From contig CM035309.1 in assembly GCA_002900995.3 (NCBI GenBank), forward strand, positions 2,610,389-2,674,388: 64,000 nucleotides of DNA. The letters run 5' to 3'. The position numbers and the translations under genes were made by a program. The notes below the pieces were generated by a model. The model was not told the origin of the DNA. It did not search any database and saw nothing but the letters and a program-made list of their open reading frames with translations. Position 1 is the first letter of the stretch. Each line of letters starts with the position of its first letter. Shown here in pieces: positions 11,030-22,827 of this stretch. Source of the DNA: Ganoderma boninense (Eukaryota; Basidiomycota; Agaricomycetes; Polyporales; Polyporaceae).

Positions 11030-11037
11030 ACCATTGG
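11030..11037. repeat. Target-site duplication, right copy (ACCATTGG)
   Basis: Exact copy of 1964-1971, flanking the other end of the KDZ transposon. Confidence 0.9.
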
Positions 11038-11519
11038 CCGAATGTCTCCGCTCCTGTCCCCATCAGGAAACCTGCATTGGCGCTGAGAGCACTGAGGGGC
11101 ACTGAGGCAGTACACCCAGTAGCGCTCAGTACTCGCCTCGTCAGTAGTGGCTGTGCAGAGGCATACCGAGCGATTCAACGACGACCTCGTCGTGTTCTCC
11201 TGCCTCCATGTGCCATCTCTGCTTCATGTAAACTAATCTAAATTCTCAGTCAAACTCAATATAGATGAATTCTAACAAATTTATCCTCAAAGGGACAACT
11301 CAGTGAACACAAAAGGCCCAAACCTCAATCTACTGGTCCTTCGGATACATGGCGAGTCTGGATAAGACTGGGGTTATATTGGTAAGTAAATCCTTTTCAG
11401 ATGATTGGTCTTGGTTTAGCTGTATGGTATGCATTTGTTTTCTTGAAGATTTATGCACTGGTTGTTGAGGGAGGCAGGTTCGCGTCCAAGATGTCTCCGC
11501 TGGGCGCCCATCAGTACCC
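11038..11519. other. ~0.5-kb AT-richer segment splitting the recombinase gene
   Basis: Lies between the recombinase N-terminal frame (stops at 11520) and the codons that join the C-terminal fragment at the KDZ insertion point. It is visibly more AT-rich than the DIRS coding DNA. Similar short sequences occur at its two sides: ATGTCTCCGCT, a few variable bases, CATCAG, at about 11043 and 11491. It could be a separate small insertion or, less likely, a very long intron. Confidence 0.35.
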
Positions 11520-12776
11520 TCAGCGCCTCAGTGTTTTACAGAAGTTCTGATGCCGCCAAGAGAACAGTGGGTCCAGCGCTCCGGCCGGCACCATCGCAGC
11601 CAGGTTGCGCAAGGCGGCCATCGGGCAAAGGGAGCCCTGCTCCATGACGAAAACTGCCTGGATCTCCCCAGGCCTCGCTGTCTTTGCTGCCGGCAGCAAT
11701 AGTTTTGCATAAGGTCGTCCATCGAGGTCGGAGCCGAATACCACGTCTTTCCGACACAAGTGCTTCTGAGGTGAGAAGTCTGCTCGGGCGTGCACAGAAA
11801 CTTCTCCAAAACACATCATGCCCCAAAAAGCACACGAGGCCATGGCCCAGACACAGGCTTCAAATGGGTCATCAAGTCGTAGGACTGCACGGAGGAGCGA
11901 CAGCATCGGGAGGGTGATTGGCGGCCTGGGGGGTCGAGTGCGCTTCCCAGCCTGGATGTTCTCGAGGCCGCGAAGGGACCAATTGATGCGATTGAGATCC
12001 TCCTTCGACAGGGGTGGTGGCCAACCCTGTGCGATGTGCCAAGCCCGTACCGCCGCCAGGTATTTGCGAGTTGTCGAGATGGCTACTGGTTCGAATAGTG
12101 TCCCGTCCGCGTAGAGGGGATCACAGGGGTCTGGGTCAGCAGACGCCCACAGTGCGAATGAGTGCAGCATAGCGAAGGAGGCCGGAAGCCGGTCAGCCTC
12201 GGGGACCGAGAATACATCGCAGAAAATATGAAACTTGCAGAGACCAGCTCCATAGCTGCCAGGGTCACGGAGGGAGGCACGCAATGCTCGATCAGCTAAG
12301 CCTTGGAGCAGCGGGATGGCCAAGGTTCTCTGCGGAGGACTGTTCACGCCTCGCCACTGGAAGATCCGTTCAGTTGCGTGAACTGGAGGGCGCAGGGGTG
12401 ACGGGCAGAGCTGTAGTTGGGCGATCTGTTCAACTACGGCTATGCCCTCATCGTCGAGAGCAGGTCCAACCCTCAGAGCCATTACCGGCATCACAAGGGG
12501 CGCAGCTTGCCAGCGAGGTGCGGTGGCAGCGAGCAGGATGTCTTGATAGCTGCTGATGGAAAACCAGTGAGGAAACCGGTGATGTTGCCCCGTGAAGGGC
12601 GTCTGTGACATTGAGCCTGCTGGGGACGTGTACAGCGACGAGGGAAATGTGCTCTCGGGCAAGCAGCAGGTAGGTCTCCTTGAGTACAGTCTGGGCCATC
12701 CGACTTCTCGCTCGGCTACTGTTGATGATCCCGACCACTCCGGTGTTGTCCGAGCGCACGAGAATGCGGGATGCAC
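11520..12776 (-). pseudogene. DIRS-like tyrosine recombinase, N-terminal part (truncated)
   Basis: Open frame of 418 codons on the element's coding strand. The recognisable part starts around LCKFHIFCDVFSVPEADRLP and runs through a core-binding region (ISTTRKYLAAVRAWHIAQG) into the start of the catalytic domain (CAFWGMMCFGEVSV, then LLLPAAKTARPGE, then LDPLFSW). This order matches fungal DIRS-type recombinases. After LDPLFSW the frame leaves the family and stops. The rest of the catalytic domain (HxxR, Tyr) is at 1726-1963, beyond the KDZ insertion. The 5' part overlaps the RT-RNase H frame, a normal compact arrangement in DIRS elements. Not functional in this copy. Confidence 0.75.
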
Positions 12777-14476
12777 CTGTGGGGCGCATCTCGATCAGAC
12801 CACAGTCGATTGCCACTCGCAAAGCCAATTCCACGGCCACCGCCTCGGCCCAGCCAATGTCGTAGCCCTGGCAGTGAGGGCCGACCCGGAAACCCGGGCT
12901 CCAGGCCCAGACCGCCCAAAAGGACCCCACTACGACACCAATACCGAACGAGGTGCTCGCATCGCCCCACCAGCCCAGGTCTAGTGGTGACGGGTATGTA
13001 AGGGGGAGTTTGTTGGGAAGCGAGGGTAACAGCCAGGCTAGCCATCTGAGGTCGGCCTTGACGCTGCCGGGTGGGTGGAGACGGGCCCGGTGTGAGACGA
13101 AACTGGCTGCAAATAGAGACAGAGCCTGGAGGAAAGGGCGAATAAGCTGGAAGATAGTTGCCAGGTGCACCAGTTTGCCGTGGAGTGACGCCGCTTCGCT
13201 TGCCTGGGCGCGGAAACCTGCAGCCAGCCAGACATCGATGAGGCTGCAAACCGCCGCCACTTTTTCGCCCAGGACAGCTACTGTCTTGCGCACGAGGTCC
13301 CAAAGGAAACCGATATACCGCTGCACCGTCGCAAAGAGCCGCATCTTCTCCAAACTCCATGGGACCCCGAGTGGCGCAGTAATAGCGATGAAGTCTGCTT
13401 CGGAGAAGGTCTGGTGAGGAAGCCGGATGACAAAGAAGTCGTTGACCCACTTAATCACCTGGGTGACCCCCCGTGCCTTGTAGATAGCCACAAGCATGTC
13501 TGCGACCGCCCCGAAGACTCCAGCACTCGAGGCGAGTCCAAACATGACAGCTCGGTCCACATACACCTGGTCCCGCCACATGATGCAAAGGGCGTGCTGC
13601 TGGTCCGGGCGGACTGGTGTGATTCGGTATGCTGCCGAGATGTCGAACGTTGCCGCTACCGATCCAGCTGGAGCTTCAAGGACCATGCGAGAAGCATCTT
13701 CAAATGATCCCCAAGCGGTTGGGAAATCATCGGAGTTTATGAAGGAATTTACGGACACAATAGAAGGCTGTGAATAGACATGATCGTGATGGTAAGCTAA
13801 ACAGTCATGCACTGACAGTGACGCATACATCATTACGAGGAAAGGACAGATCTTGTATGAGGTGAAATTTGTTTGAGTTGGGTTTAGGGACGAGGCCGAG
13901 TGGAGCCGTTCGGAACGGACCAATGAGCGACTGTAGCTCCATCGGCGTGAAGGCTCGTGAGTAACGGCCGGCCGTTTGCTCGTCAAGTATGTAGGAATCG
14001 ATAAATTCAGGAGCGAGAGAAGTGGAAGCGTGATTTTGGGGAGTGTGTGTCTCGGAAAAGTGGGTGTTTACGCCCACGTTGAACCCTTCTCTCAGGCCCG
14101 TGATGATGTGCGCCCAATCTCCTAGCAGGCCGAGACTCCGTAGGGTGGATTGAATGCGGTCAGCGTCGAGAGGGGTGACTATGACCCGTGGGTCAGGCTC
14201 GCGGGGCACCGCGGGGGCAGGTGCCCGCACCGTGGTTGTCGGCGCCACATATGCTGCACCCGTGGTGGTGGTAGCAGCGGTCGCCGAACTTGCACTGCCG
14301 CGATGCGAAGTTGTAACAGAAGGTCCTTCCATCGGAGAGGAGGAGCGCGTTGTTGCCCCTGGCATTGGGGTCAATGGCGGCGGCTGCGATGCCTGCAAGG
14401 GTGACGCTGGCGCTGCAATCGCCGGGGAGGTGTCCATTGTTACCGCAGCGAAAGCACTGACCATCGAAACGGGCAC
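12448..14476 (-). CDS. DIRS reverse transcriptase-RNase H polyprotein
   Basis: Two exons, 13829-14476 and 12448-13767, joined across a 61-bp intron (donor GTATGC, acceptor TTCACAG); the joined frame is open. After a Ser/Thr/Ala/Pro-rich N-terminus the RT begins at LGLVPKPNSNKFHLIQDLS. It continues with AATFDISAAYRITPV (first catalytic Asp) and IKWVNDFFVIR, where the usual xxDD box reads VND. RNase H follows: LGWWGDASTSFGIGVVV (Asp), WAEAVAVELALRVA (Glu), ILVRSDNTGVVGI (Asp) and a late HVPSRLNVTDALHGA. The frame overlaps gag by about 280 bp upstream and the recombinase by about 330 bp downstream. All catalytic acids are present, so this gene looks intact although the element as a whole is dead. 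The exact start is uncertain. Confidence 0.8.
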
Positions 14477-15804
14477 GCTTTATCGGGACATTGGCCGCGT
14501 TGTTGTTGCGAATGCGCTTCGCTGGGCTGGGTGCGTAGTACGGGTCGACGGAGGGGTGTGGGGTCTGTACCATCCCGCGTTGCGCCGTGGGTGGCGCCGT
14601 GTTCGCGCCCGGCCCGAGACGCATCAGGATCTTGTTTAACGAGACCGTGTCTGGGGTGGACAGGTTGTGCTGGTGGTCCGCTGCCGCTATCTCGCGTTGG
14701 CGTATGTCGTACGCGCGAGCGACTGGCCAGTTGATGTCGTGGCAGATGTTCTGAACCTCGCGGTGATGAGCCGCGAGGGCGACTACACGTTCCTTCGGGT
14801 GATGTTTCTCCCACAGAGATTCGGCGACCCGGGACGCGATGATCCAGTCCGCGTAGGTGATCGAGTGGTCGTCCGCCCGGGAGGACGTGGAGCGTGTGAC
14901 GAGTGTGCCTTGACTGATAGACAGAGCGAACTCTTCCTCGCCCTTGGCGGCGCGCTCCCGTGCGGCCGGTGTCAACTGCGCGTACGGTAGGTAGCGATAG
15001 GCCACAGCGGCATCGTCGACCTTGCTTGGAATTGCTGTCATAACCCGTGATCAGGAATGGGTGTTACAGTGCGTGAATGATACGGTCTGAGAGGCGTAAC
15101 CAGAGAGGCTGATAGAGCACTGCGAAGAATCACCCAACCAGTGTGTTGGTCTCGCCATGTGTGCCAGTAGTCCAGTCGAGTCACTCCAGTTGAGCCCTCC
15201 AATCCTCAGCTTGTTTCGCCATGTTGGTGTCATGAAAACCACCGCGAGCAACAACGCGAGTCTACGTGTATTTGAACAGTACAGTATTACAATGGAAAAC
15301 ACGCCGTGTGTGATACGTGTGATAGCGTGTTGCCGTCCGAGCGAACATGCGCGCAGAAATGAACCATTACTCACGATATGCGTTGGGGTTCCCTTTATAA
15401 CCCGGTACCAGAGGAGGGAGCATGACGGCGCGCTTGTCTGCCTTCGCGGCATCCGCTGCAGCGCGCACCCGATCAATGGTGGCTTGGTCGGCGACAAGCC
15501 CGTTTGGCAACTGGAAAACCGCCGGACGGTGAGGTCCAGGGGCTTGTTGCTGTGGTTCGGGGTCGCCGATCCCGCCCGCATTCTGGGGCGCCGCGCCATT
15601 GTTGTTCTGCGGAGGACGCGCGTCAGGTCCGGCTTCGGGCTGCGCTCCGTCAATCCCGGCTCCTTGGCCTGGGATAGCTTGTGCAGCATGGTCAGGAGCA
15701 CCTGGAGCTTCGATGGGCCCTTGCTGAACGAAGCGGAGTGGAAGGTGGGGCGCTGCGCCTTGCCCATTGCCGCCGATGCCGTTGTCTCCGTCGATACCGA
15801 CCAT
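14193..15804 (-). CDS. DIRS gag-like protein with CCHC and CCCH zinc fingers
   Basis: The first exon starts at MVGIDGDNGIGG (ATG 15804) and runs to a donor at about 15372 (GTGAGTAATGG). The likely acceptor is at about 15035, which joins NAY to PIPSKVDDAAVAYRY; the exact intron structure between is uncertain. The N-terminal part is Gly/Gln/Pro/Ala-rich. The main exon (to stop 14193) has a helical central region and a retroviral-type knuckle CFRCGNNGHLPGDC, followed by a Cys/His cluster that reads as C-x8-C-x5-C-x3-H (from CYNFASRQCKFGDRCYHHH) and CSICGADNHGAGTC. Such proteins package the element RNA. The last 280 bp overlap the RT frame in another phase. No internal stop seen. Confidence 0.7.
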
Positions 15805-16054
15805 TTTGTGGGAGGGAGTGGTGAATAGGTGGGAAAGGCTGTAGGATAGCGAGTAAAAGGAGAAATTGCTAGTGTAGCGCGAGACGAGAGACGGATGTGA
15901 GGAGGTCGAAGCTCGAGGATGATGGCGGGGAGCAGAGGAAAACTTCTCGTCGGCGCTAGCGCTCAGCTGGACATTAGGAGCCGGCCTCGCAAGCTCGGCA
16001 GGCCCCGGCACTCAAGCGCTCAGTGGTCACGACCCAACTGTAACGCCATGTACG

Positions 16055-16239
16055 TGTAACGACCGGCTGAAATTTGCACCACGCACAACTGTTGGACTGT
16101 CCGTCCCAATTTCGCAGCCTGTTACAACGCCCCCAAATCTCAACCCTACGGATAAAATATAGGCCCATCCGAGGTATCTCGGTGCCTTGGGCCCGAACCG
16201 TAGTAACGGGGCCGGTCAGTGTGTGACCTGCCCGTTACA
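16055..16239 (-). repeat. LTR-like terminal repeat, copy 1 (TGTAACG...CGTTACA)
   Basis: About 185 bp with inverted ends TGTAACG and CGTTACA. It shares the internal blocks TTGCACCACGCACAAC, TTGGACTGTCCGTCC and GACCTGCCCGTTACA with the copies at 33947-34131 and 34499-34678. Strand is given relative to the copy at 33947, which is followed by a primer-site-like TGGCGCC. It sits directly upstream of the DIRS gag, so it may belong to that element or be a solo LTR of another one. Confidence 0.6.
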
Positions 16240-19200
16240 CCGAGAGGTTGTGCGACCACCCGAGCTGTGACCTGAGTTGATAGCCATACGTAATACCCAA
16301 GTCCCTTGGGTGGCCCGGAAGCACGCTGCAGAAGCCAGGACAGCTTGCAGTGGATCGTCGAGGTCTCTTTCGGCAGGATTATGATGGATACGGGCATTAC
16401 TTAAGTACAGCGCCTTGCAAAACGATAGCTCGCGCTCCACAACGTTCCTCAGGAAGTTGGAACCGACCTCCAAATATGGGCACCAGGCTCCGCTGAACTC
16501 CACCAAGCTCGGTGGCCAGCCCTCAAGGACGTTGGCTGCATCTCCTGTAATCCCCACACTCATGCGTAATTCTGGCGTGACATGTTTTTGAGACGTATAA
16601 CGAGCAAATCTTGGTAATTTCCAGGGCGTATTTGCTGTGGTTTTCGGCAGGGCGCCCATGGATATCGGAGTTCGAAAATTCCTTGAGCCGAAGGGGCCCA
16701 ATGAGCTCATCGTTTTGCAAGGCGCTGTAACGGCAGCTTCTTCAGGGATAACTCGGCTTGGTGTGTGCCGGTGGCCTCCGACTGAGTGCTCCCCGTGTCC
16801 CCTCAGCGACGTCCGACTGGCAACCAACGTACACCTACCGTGACGAGTTCCGAAGGACTTCCCCCTAGCCTCTCCTTATCGTTTTTCATCCACTTCTACA
16901 AGCATCGCTTGAGGGCGACTCCAGAGGGGGGATGCAGTAGCGCCAGGCGATGGAGCGGAAGCCCACTACTTATTCAAGCACTTCAAGGTTCGAACTTCCG
17001 CAAATCGTTGAGACTCTAGGAGATTGAAGCTGCTCGAGGTCAGCTATCATCTTTAACTACTGCACATCAAATGGTTCCTGCAATGGAAACTCAGGAGTAG
17101 GACCGTACCATGCGCATCGTTATCAACTTGAACGTAAGCAGAGACATGTTCTCGTCACTTCAGGTTCTGATTATAATGCTGGTCCTCTCGGACATGCGCC
17201 CACCAATCTGGAGGTGTAAACTTGGGGGCATGTGGCCAACACAGTTTCCAACGCTGCACAAGAAGCAGGCCGTGCAAGGACGCAGTCTCAGCCTCACGCT
17301 CCTCATCGAGGAAGGCTACGGACAACTCAGACATCGATGACGGGGTTCTAGCTGGTGCGTCCTGTTCTCTATTTCTTGCGTGTGAAAGGGGCTTAACGGT
17401 CATGTGCCAAGGTGATGTCCACCATCCTCATCACGGCCCCCCTAGAACAAGAGCACGGCGACACACCCTGGTGCCTACGGACATCGTCCAGAGGAGTTTT
17501 TAGCTTTTCGGCGGACCCGCCCATGATGGAAGAGCTGAACACGCTCCCACACCTCGGTCGCATCAGTGGCGAAAGCCTACGTCTCTCCCACCTCTCTCGT
17601 CACTCACGAGCCACATCGCAATGCGCGATGACGTCCTGCTGTTGTCGGCACCAACCCGGACACAGCTCGCAGTCCCGGCGGAGGGAGTCGTGCTTGGAGG
17701 ATGATAACTTCGGTGGGCTGTTTTGGGCCACAACGAGGAAGATGGGACAAAACTGACCCTGCTTATCCGGCCACGGCCATTAGTGTTAGTCTCCGTTGCT
17801 GACCATATACGGACAATGAATGACAATGGATCCATTTTAGTACATGCATTCGTGGCAACCCGAGGAACTAGAGCGCGGCATTTCCTCCTACAACGCGGCA
17901 TTCCCGTAACCGCGTCGCGTCTGTCTCAAAGCTCTTCACGACTCTCGGGGTGTTGCTTCTGCAACAGAGGGGAGTTCGTTCATGGTGCTTTCCTACAGGC
18001 TCGTCGCGTCAAGATTCCTAGCACTAATGCATCCACTGGCAGCCGCTGCGCAGGGATGATTCAGTCAACAAGTCTTCTAAGACTAGCAATCCCACCTGTA
18101 AGGCTTGGATCCCTAGTGTCCTGTCGAGCCCCATAAGAAGACCTCTATGACACGCAAACCTCAGGGCTCGGTCGTGATCGGCTGCTGGGGACCGGAGCTG
18201 GCTGGCCGGAAAGCCTGTTCTGAGGTGAGCACTCGACTTCCTTGCATCATACCCTGTCCGATGGCATCGCGAACCACAACTTGACGCTATGCATCCCACC
18301 AGGGGTCATGCATGTCAGGTGTCGTCTCTCGGACCGTGTCATCGTCACGCAGGCCCTCCTGAACCCCAGCCATCCCAAGATCCGTCTATCACGGTACTCG
18401 CGCGAAGAGTGGCTGCAGTCCGTGCACACGTTCGAGGAAGATGACTGGACAGAGTTGGGTTCACCCCTGGGAGATCATAACGCAGAAGGAGGCGAACGGC
18501 CGCGTGCCTAAGAATACTGGAAGAGTGCGTCTTTGCCGTCCTCCCTATCATTTGAAGTGCCTGATTCATTCTTGAAGAGTTCAATCGATGGCAGGCTACT
18601 ACATTATGGTAATGATCCATCCCAGCACAGGCTACGGCATGGTCGTGCTCCTCGGCGGCCACTACCTCGGTGCTGCGAAGCTCGCCTGCGACACGTTTAC
18701 GATCTTCCATCCCCCCATCGATGGAGCGCTCGCCAGTCTCGACAGGGAGATGTACAGGGGGCATGTTGAAAGCGGAGTGTAGTATCGAGAAGAAGCAGTC
18801 TGCACGCATCGTTGTTGACGATGGCAGGTTGTACGTTGAGGAATTTATGCTCAAGGGGAAGAACGCGCTCGCAAACTTCGGAACATGGCGCTCCGTGCCA
18901 GCATGTAGCTCGACGAGCTCCGCAGACGGTGCGCAGTCTCTATATTCTCCAGCGTGATCGAATGGTGGAGTGTCGATTCTGACAACACCGCGCACCGTCG
19001 CAGGATTTGCACGGGTCTGCCCGGATACGACTGTGAGACGTATATGTGGAGCACTAGTACTGTCCTCACGGCCCGGGAACGGCGGGATATATGCACGTCT
19101 GGGGATTGACGGTCTCGTACAGAAGAGATGCCCACTTTCCTCGGTGTGGGCCGCAAGAAGAAGCGGGCGGAAACACCCTGGTGCCGATACGCGTTGTGCA

Positions 19201-20650
19201 AGCATTCAGAGTTGCGGGCACGGCGGCGCGAGGAGCTTCTAGCTGTCCGGCGGACACGTCGACGATAGAAGAGATGAACTCGCTTCCGCACGTCTACCTC
19301 GTCGTCTGCGAAAGGCTCCACATCCACTTCACCATCACGGTCATGAACCGCATCGCGATGCGCGATGATATCCTTCCCATGTCTGCGTCACGCCATGAAG
19401 CACGGCGGAACGTGCTGGACATTGGAGGGAACCAAAGCGCTTGCGAACTTCGGTCCGGCGGACGGGAGGCTCCAGTCTAGAAGCTCGCAGCGCAACGAGC
19501 TCAGGCCTCAGGTCGCCCAGTGTGGCTCTTCAATCTTCTCTGACACGCTCGCATGGCTACCTCCTGCACCATCATTCTAGGCCTTTTTATGCTTGACGCT
19601 GGTATCTCGGGGCACAGCAGCAAGATGTACATTCCAGGCCGCTACTAAGGTATGCGCAACAACACCATCAACTCCGTCGCTGGCTGAACCGAGGACAGCA
19701 GTCCCATGTATCTGGCAGTTGGCAGCGTCGCGTCAGCCTGTAAGGATCATATCTACTGTCCTGCAGGGGAAAGCTTTGGCAGATCAGACACAAGTATGAC
19801 AGATGAACGCCAGCTGCAGCAACATCCTGAGATCATCATTGCCTCGAAGTCGTGGACCATGGATGGGTCCCGATAACCCCTCTCTCGGGCCTCAGGAGTC
19901 AACTAACCCCGAACTTCAACAGAGGAACTCTGCCAAGAAAACAATGCGTGCTGTAGTATGGATGAGACAATCGCCGGGCGGTTGTACTGTTCCCAAAGTA
20001 AACACACTTTAAGTTCGGATATGACACCCGAATCACTGTGAAGTTCTCTCTGACGAATCATGGCCATGACACAGGTACCTGTCAGGTATCCTGTCAATGT
20101 TCCAGTGCAGGCTCTCACTTGCAGCGCGCTGAATCGCTCGAGATCGTCATCTATGGAAGTCATTGAACCAGAAACCAGCTAATCGACATCATACGACGGT
20201 GATAATCGCCATTTGAAGGTTGCTTCAAGGGAGTCGCTGAGCATCCACTGGAAGGTTACCCTGGTTCTCGGACATCGGAGATCAGATGGAAATGTCTGTA
20301 CATCATGATGAGGCTTACGAGAAGCGAGCATGCGCTTCAGTACAATCCTGGTTCGGAAACCGTAAGGTGGCGCGTGGGTCACTCGTCGAACACAATCTGC
20401 ATTGGCTCCCTCTCAATGTCGAGGTGGCAGAGAGCATTGCCTGCGAAGACCCGCCATGGAGGTCCGGTGGCAGGAACGCCATCAGATCTGTGGCGGTACA
20501 CACTCCCATCTCTGGTCCGCCGGTTGATAGTGAAGAAGCTCCTCTGCGAGAACCGCGCGGTGATACCCAAGTTTTGCGGCAATTTGGAGTACTTCCATTG
20601 TGCGTTATATCTGTCGGTCATCGCCTGTGAAACTTTAACGAGTTTAGAGG
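16240..20650. other. Gene-poor degenerate region
   Basis: About 4.4 kb with no gene I can assemble. A 203-codon frame on the - strand (16216-16827) starts next to the LTR-like repeat and has no recognisable domain. Segments at about 17440-17640 and 19170-19390 look like diverged copies of each other (both contain ACACCCTGGTGCC, then GAAGAG-TGAAC and GCGATGCGCGATGA). They may be remnants of a membrane-protein family read on the - strand. Confidence 0.35.
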
Positions 20651-20658
20651 ATATATAA
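20651..20658 (+). promoter_or_regulatory. TATA-like box before DUF6534 gene A
   Basis: ATATATAA, 49 bp upstream of the start codon at 20707. Position and sequence fit a core promoter TATA element. Confidence 0.4.
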
Positions 20659-20706
20659 TGCAGGGTTCCTTGTTTCCAAAATGGAGTGCCAGCACCGTCC
20701 CTTGAC

Positions 20707-22827
20707 ATGGCCTCTCCAGGCCCTTCCGCACCGGCTCTCGTCCCCCAAATCCCTTCACTGGCAAATACGTATGGGGCACTGACGTTGGGCACGTTCGGTG
20801 GCCTCATGTGCGTTTCTCTCCTATCTTACTGACAGAATATTTCCTTGACCACTATGATGCGATACAGGCTTTACGGCCTCACGGTACACCAAGGGTATCG
20901 GTACGTGCACCTACCTTCCTACAAGAAGGATGCAACATATATCAAGGTTATGGTAAGTTTGGTATCTTACGCGTCCCATGAGAACCGGACCGAGCCGTAT
21001 CTTTTGTTGGCATAATAATAACCAGGTTGCCCTCGTGCTGTGGGTCTCTCCCTACTCGATGCATAAGAGCGATTCTCATATAATCTCGCAGGGCCCTTGA
21101 AACCATCCACTCTGTGTTGTCCATGCACACCTGGTGAGGACTCCATCTCCATCTCTAGATATTACTGGCTCACTCGTTAAACAGCTACTATTTCTTCGCT
21201 ACAAACTACTTCAATCCCCAGGCATTATTTCATGGGACGTGGTCCATTGATGTAATACCTTCCTCATTCACGAGATCCCCAATACTGACCCACTTGTGTT
21301 CAAGCTCCTCCCAATCTCCACTGTAAGTCGGTGTTGTGGAGCTTTTATGCTGCAATCCTTGACACGAGCCTCATTGCAGAGTATCGTGATAGCTATTTCT
21401 CAAAGGTATGCCTCCACTTTTCGAATCATGCCCTGAAGCCTTATCATGTACCTCCCATTCCTCAGCTTCTTTGCCCGTCGGCTATACGAGTGTAGGACAT
21501 ATTTCATGTTGGCCGCTCCAGTTCTTCCGGGACTCATCGCAAAATATACAGTGAACCGATGCTATGCGCCCGTGACAGGCTTCGTGGTGAGTTTCCAAGA
21601 GTCACTTATTACTTTTCTCGCAGTTGACAGGCTCTCAGGTCATCCTCCTCCTTGGGGAACTGGGTCAGAAATTCTTTTTTTCTCCGACTATCTGACACAA
21701 TCATCCTAATTTACTATCACATGCGCAGGACTCTCAACAGCCTTGACGGTGGAGGCCTTCGTACAGCCCGACCTCCCGCACTTCCAGAAGTTTTCGGTGA
21801 GCCGAATACGCGCAGATCTATTCATTAAACCTGATTCCCTTGGTTCTGTGTTGTCTTTAGTGGATGTTCATAACGGCACTTGGACTGGTGATCGTTGCCG
21901 ACGGTATTCTGACAGTAATTCTCACCGTTGTCCTGCATCGAAGCAGGACTGGCTTCAAGTCGTCGGTACTCCCTTATGCTCTCCTCCGCTTCTCGTCTCC
22001 TCAAGGATCTGCATACTAGGACCGACTCCCTCATCAACGTCCTCATTATGTACACGATTAACACCGGTGAGTCGCTCCATCCGAGCTCCGAGATCGTCCT
22101 CTCATTAAGATACAGGGCTATTGACTGGGTAACGCTGCTTGCAACCGGATTAGACAAACGGCCGCTTACTCTCTGTGCCTCCTCAGGACGGTCACCTTGA
22201 TCACATTCATTGTGGTACGTCGCATGTTAACATACCGCAGGGACTCTTTCATAACCTGTGCTACAGGGCGTAGTTTTGCCCCACAACCTGATCGACGATG
22301 GTCTGAGCCTGGTGGCAGCGAAGTGTACGTCCCGATATTCCATGCAATATTCGCATCGGTACTGACTCCTTGCCTCTCCAGTATATGCCAACTCCATGCT
22401 CGCTGTGTAAGTACCTTTCGTATCACCACCACATCCGTGCCACGCCTGAATGGAACTCTACCTGCGTCGCAGGCTGAACTCCCGACATTTCCTGGCTAAC
22501 TACGCCAAGCGCGACTACGAATGCACTCCATCCCAGACCAGTGCTCTCTCTACCTCCGCTGTCCCCAACAACGCGGGGCCATACGGTGCCTCCGAATGCA
22601 GCGTCTGCAAGTGCAGACCCAACGCCAGTACACGGCTCGGAATCTCGCTTAAACCGCACGAAGTTGTCCTCGATATCGGGGCGGCGCAGGCTCCAGACGT
22701 CTCGTACGGCGACGTCTCAGTATTGACCGACCAGAAGGCTTCTTCGGAGGTGTCTCTCGAGCACTGCGGGCCTCACATTTCTGCCCACGGGACCACGCCT
22801 TTCGAAGCATTGCATCGTGCACAGTAG
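20707..22827 (+). CDS. DUF6534 membrane protein, gene A
   Basis: Many small exons. The first is 20707-20807 (MASPGPSAPALVPQIPSLAN, then YGALTLGTFGGLM), the second 20868-20952 (LYGLTVHQGYRYVHLPSYKK). Later pieces match the family in order: VALVLALETIHSVLSMHTW, CYYFFATNYFNPQALFHGTW, STALTVEAFVQPDLPHFQKF, then the DUF6534 core WMFITALGLVIVADGILTVI with LHRSRTGFKSTDSLINVLI and MYTINTGLLTG, then VYANSMLAVLNSRHFLANYA and a polar C-terminus. DUF6534 proteins are seven-helix, rhodopsin-like basidiomycete membrane proteins of unknown function. Introns are 45-75 bp. The stretch at 21440-21750 is the least certain: one or two splice sites are not obvious there. Gene B, facing it from 25497, is a paralogue, so the pair is tail to tail. 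I see no certain stop in the joined frame. Confidence 0.65.

Larger units (their letters stand above)
11520..16050 (-). mobile_element. DIRS-like YR retrotransposon, 5' part (rest at 1726-1963)
   Basis: On the - strand the order is gag-like protein (14193-15804), reverse transcriptase-RNase H (12448-14476) and tyrosine recombinase (11520-12776, continuing at 1726-1963). RT followed by a tyrosine recombinase and no integrase defines the DIRS group. Frames overlap and at least one short intron is needed. The KDZ element splits the recombinase. The outer limits are not certain: a ~185-bp LTR-like repeat lies just upstream of gag at 16055-16239, but no partner was found downstream of the recombinase. 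Confidence 0.8.

Noticed and set aside
18345..19205. 286-codon - strand open frame
   Set aside because: No recognisable domain; composition typical of a non-coding frame in GC-rich DNA.
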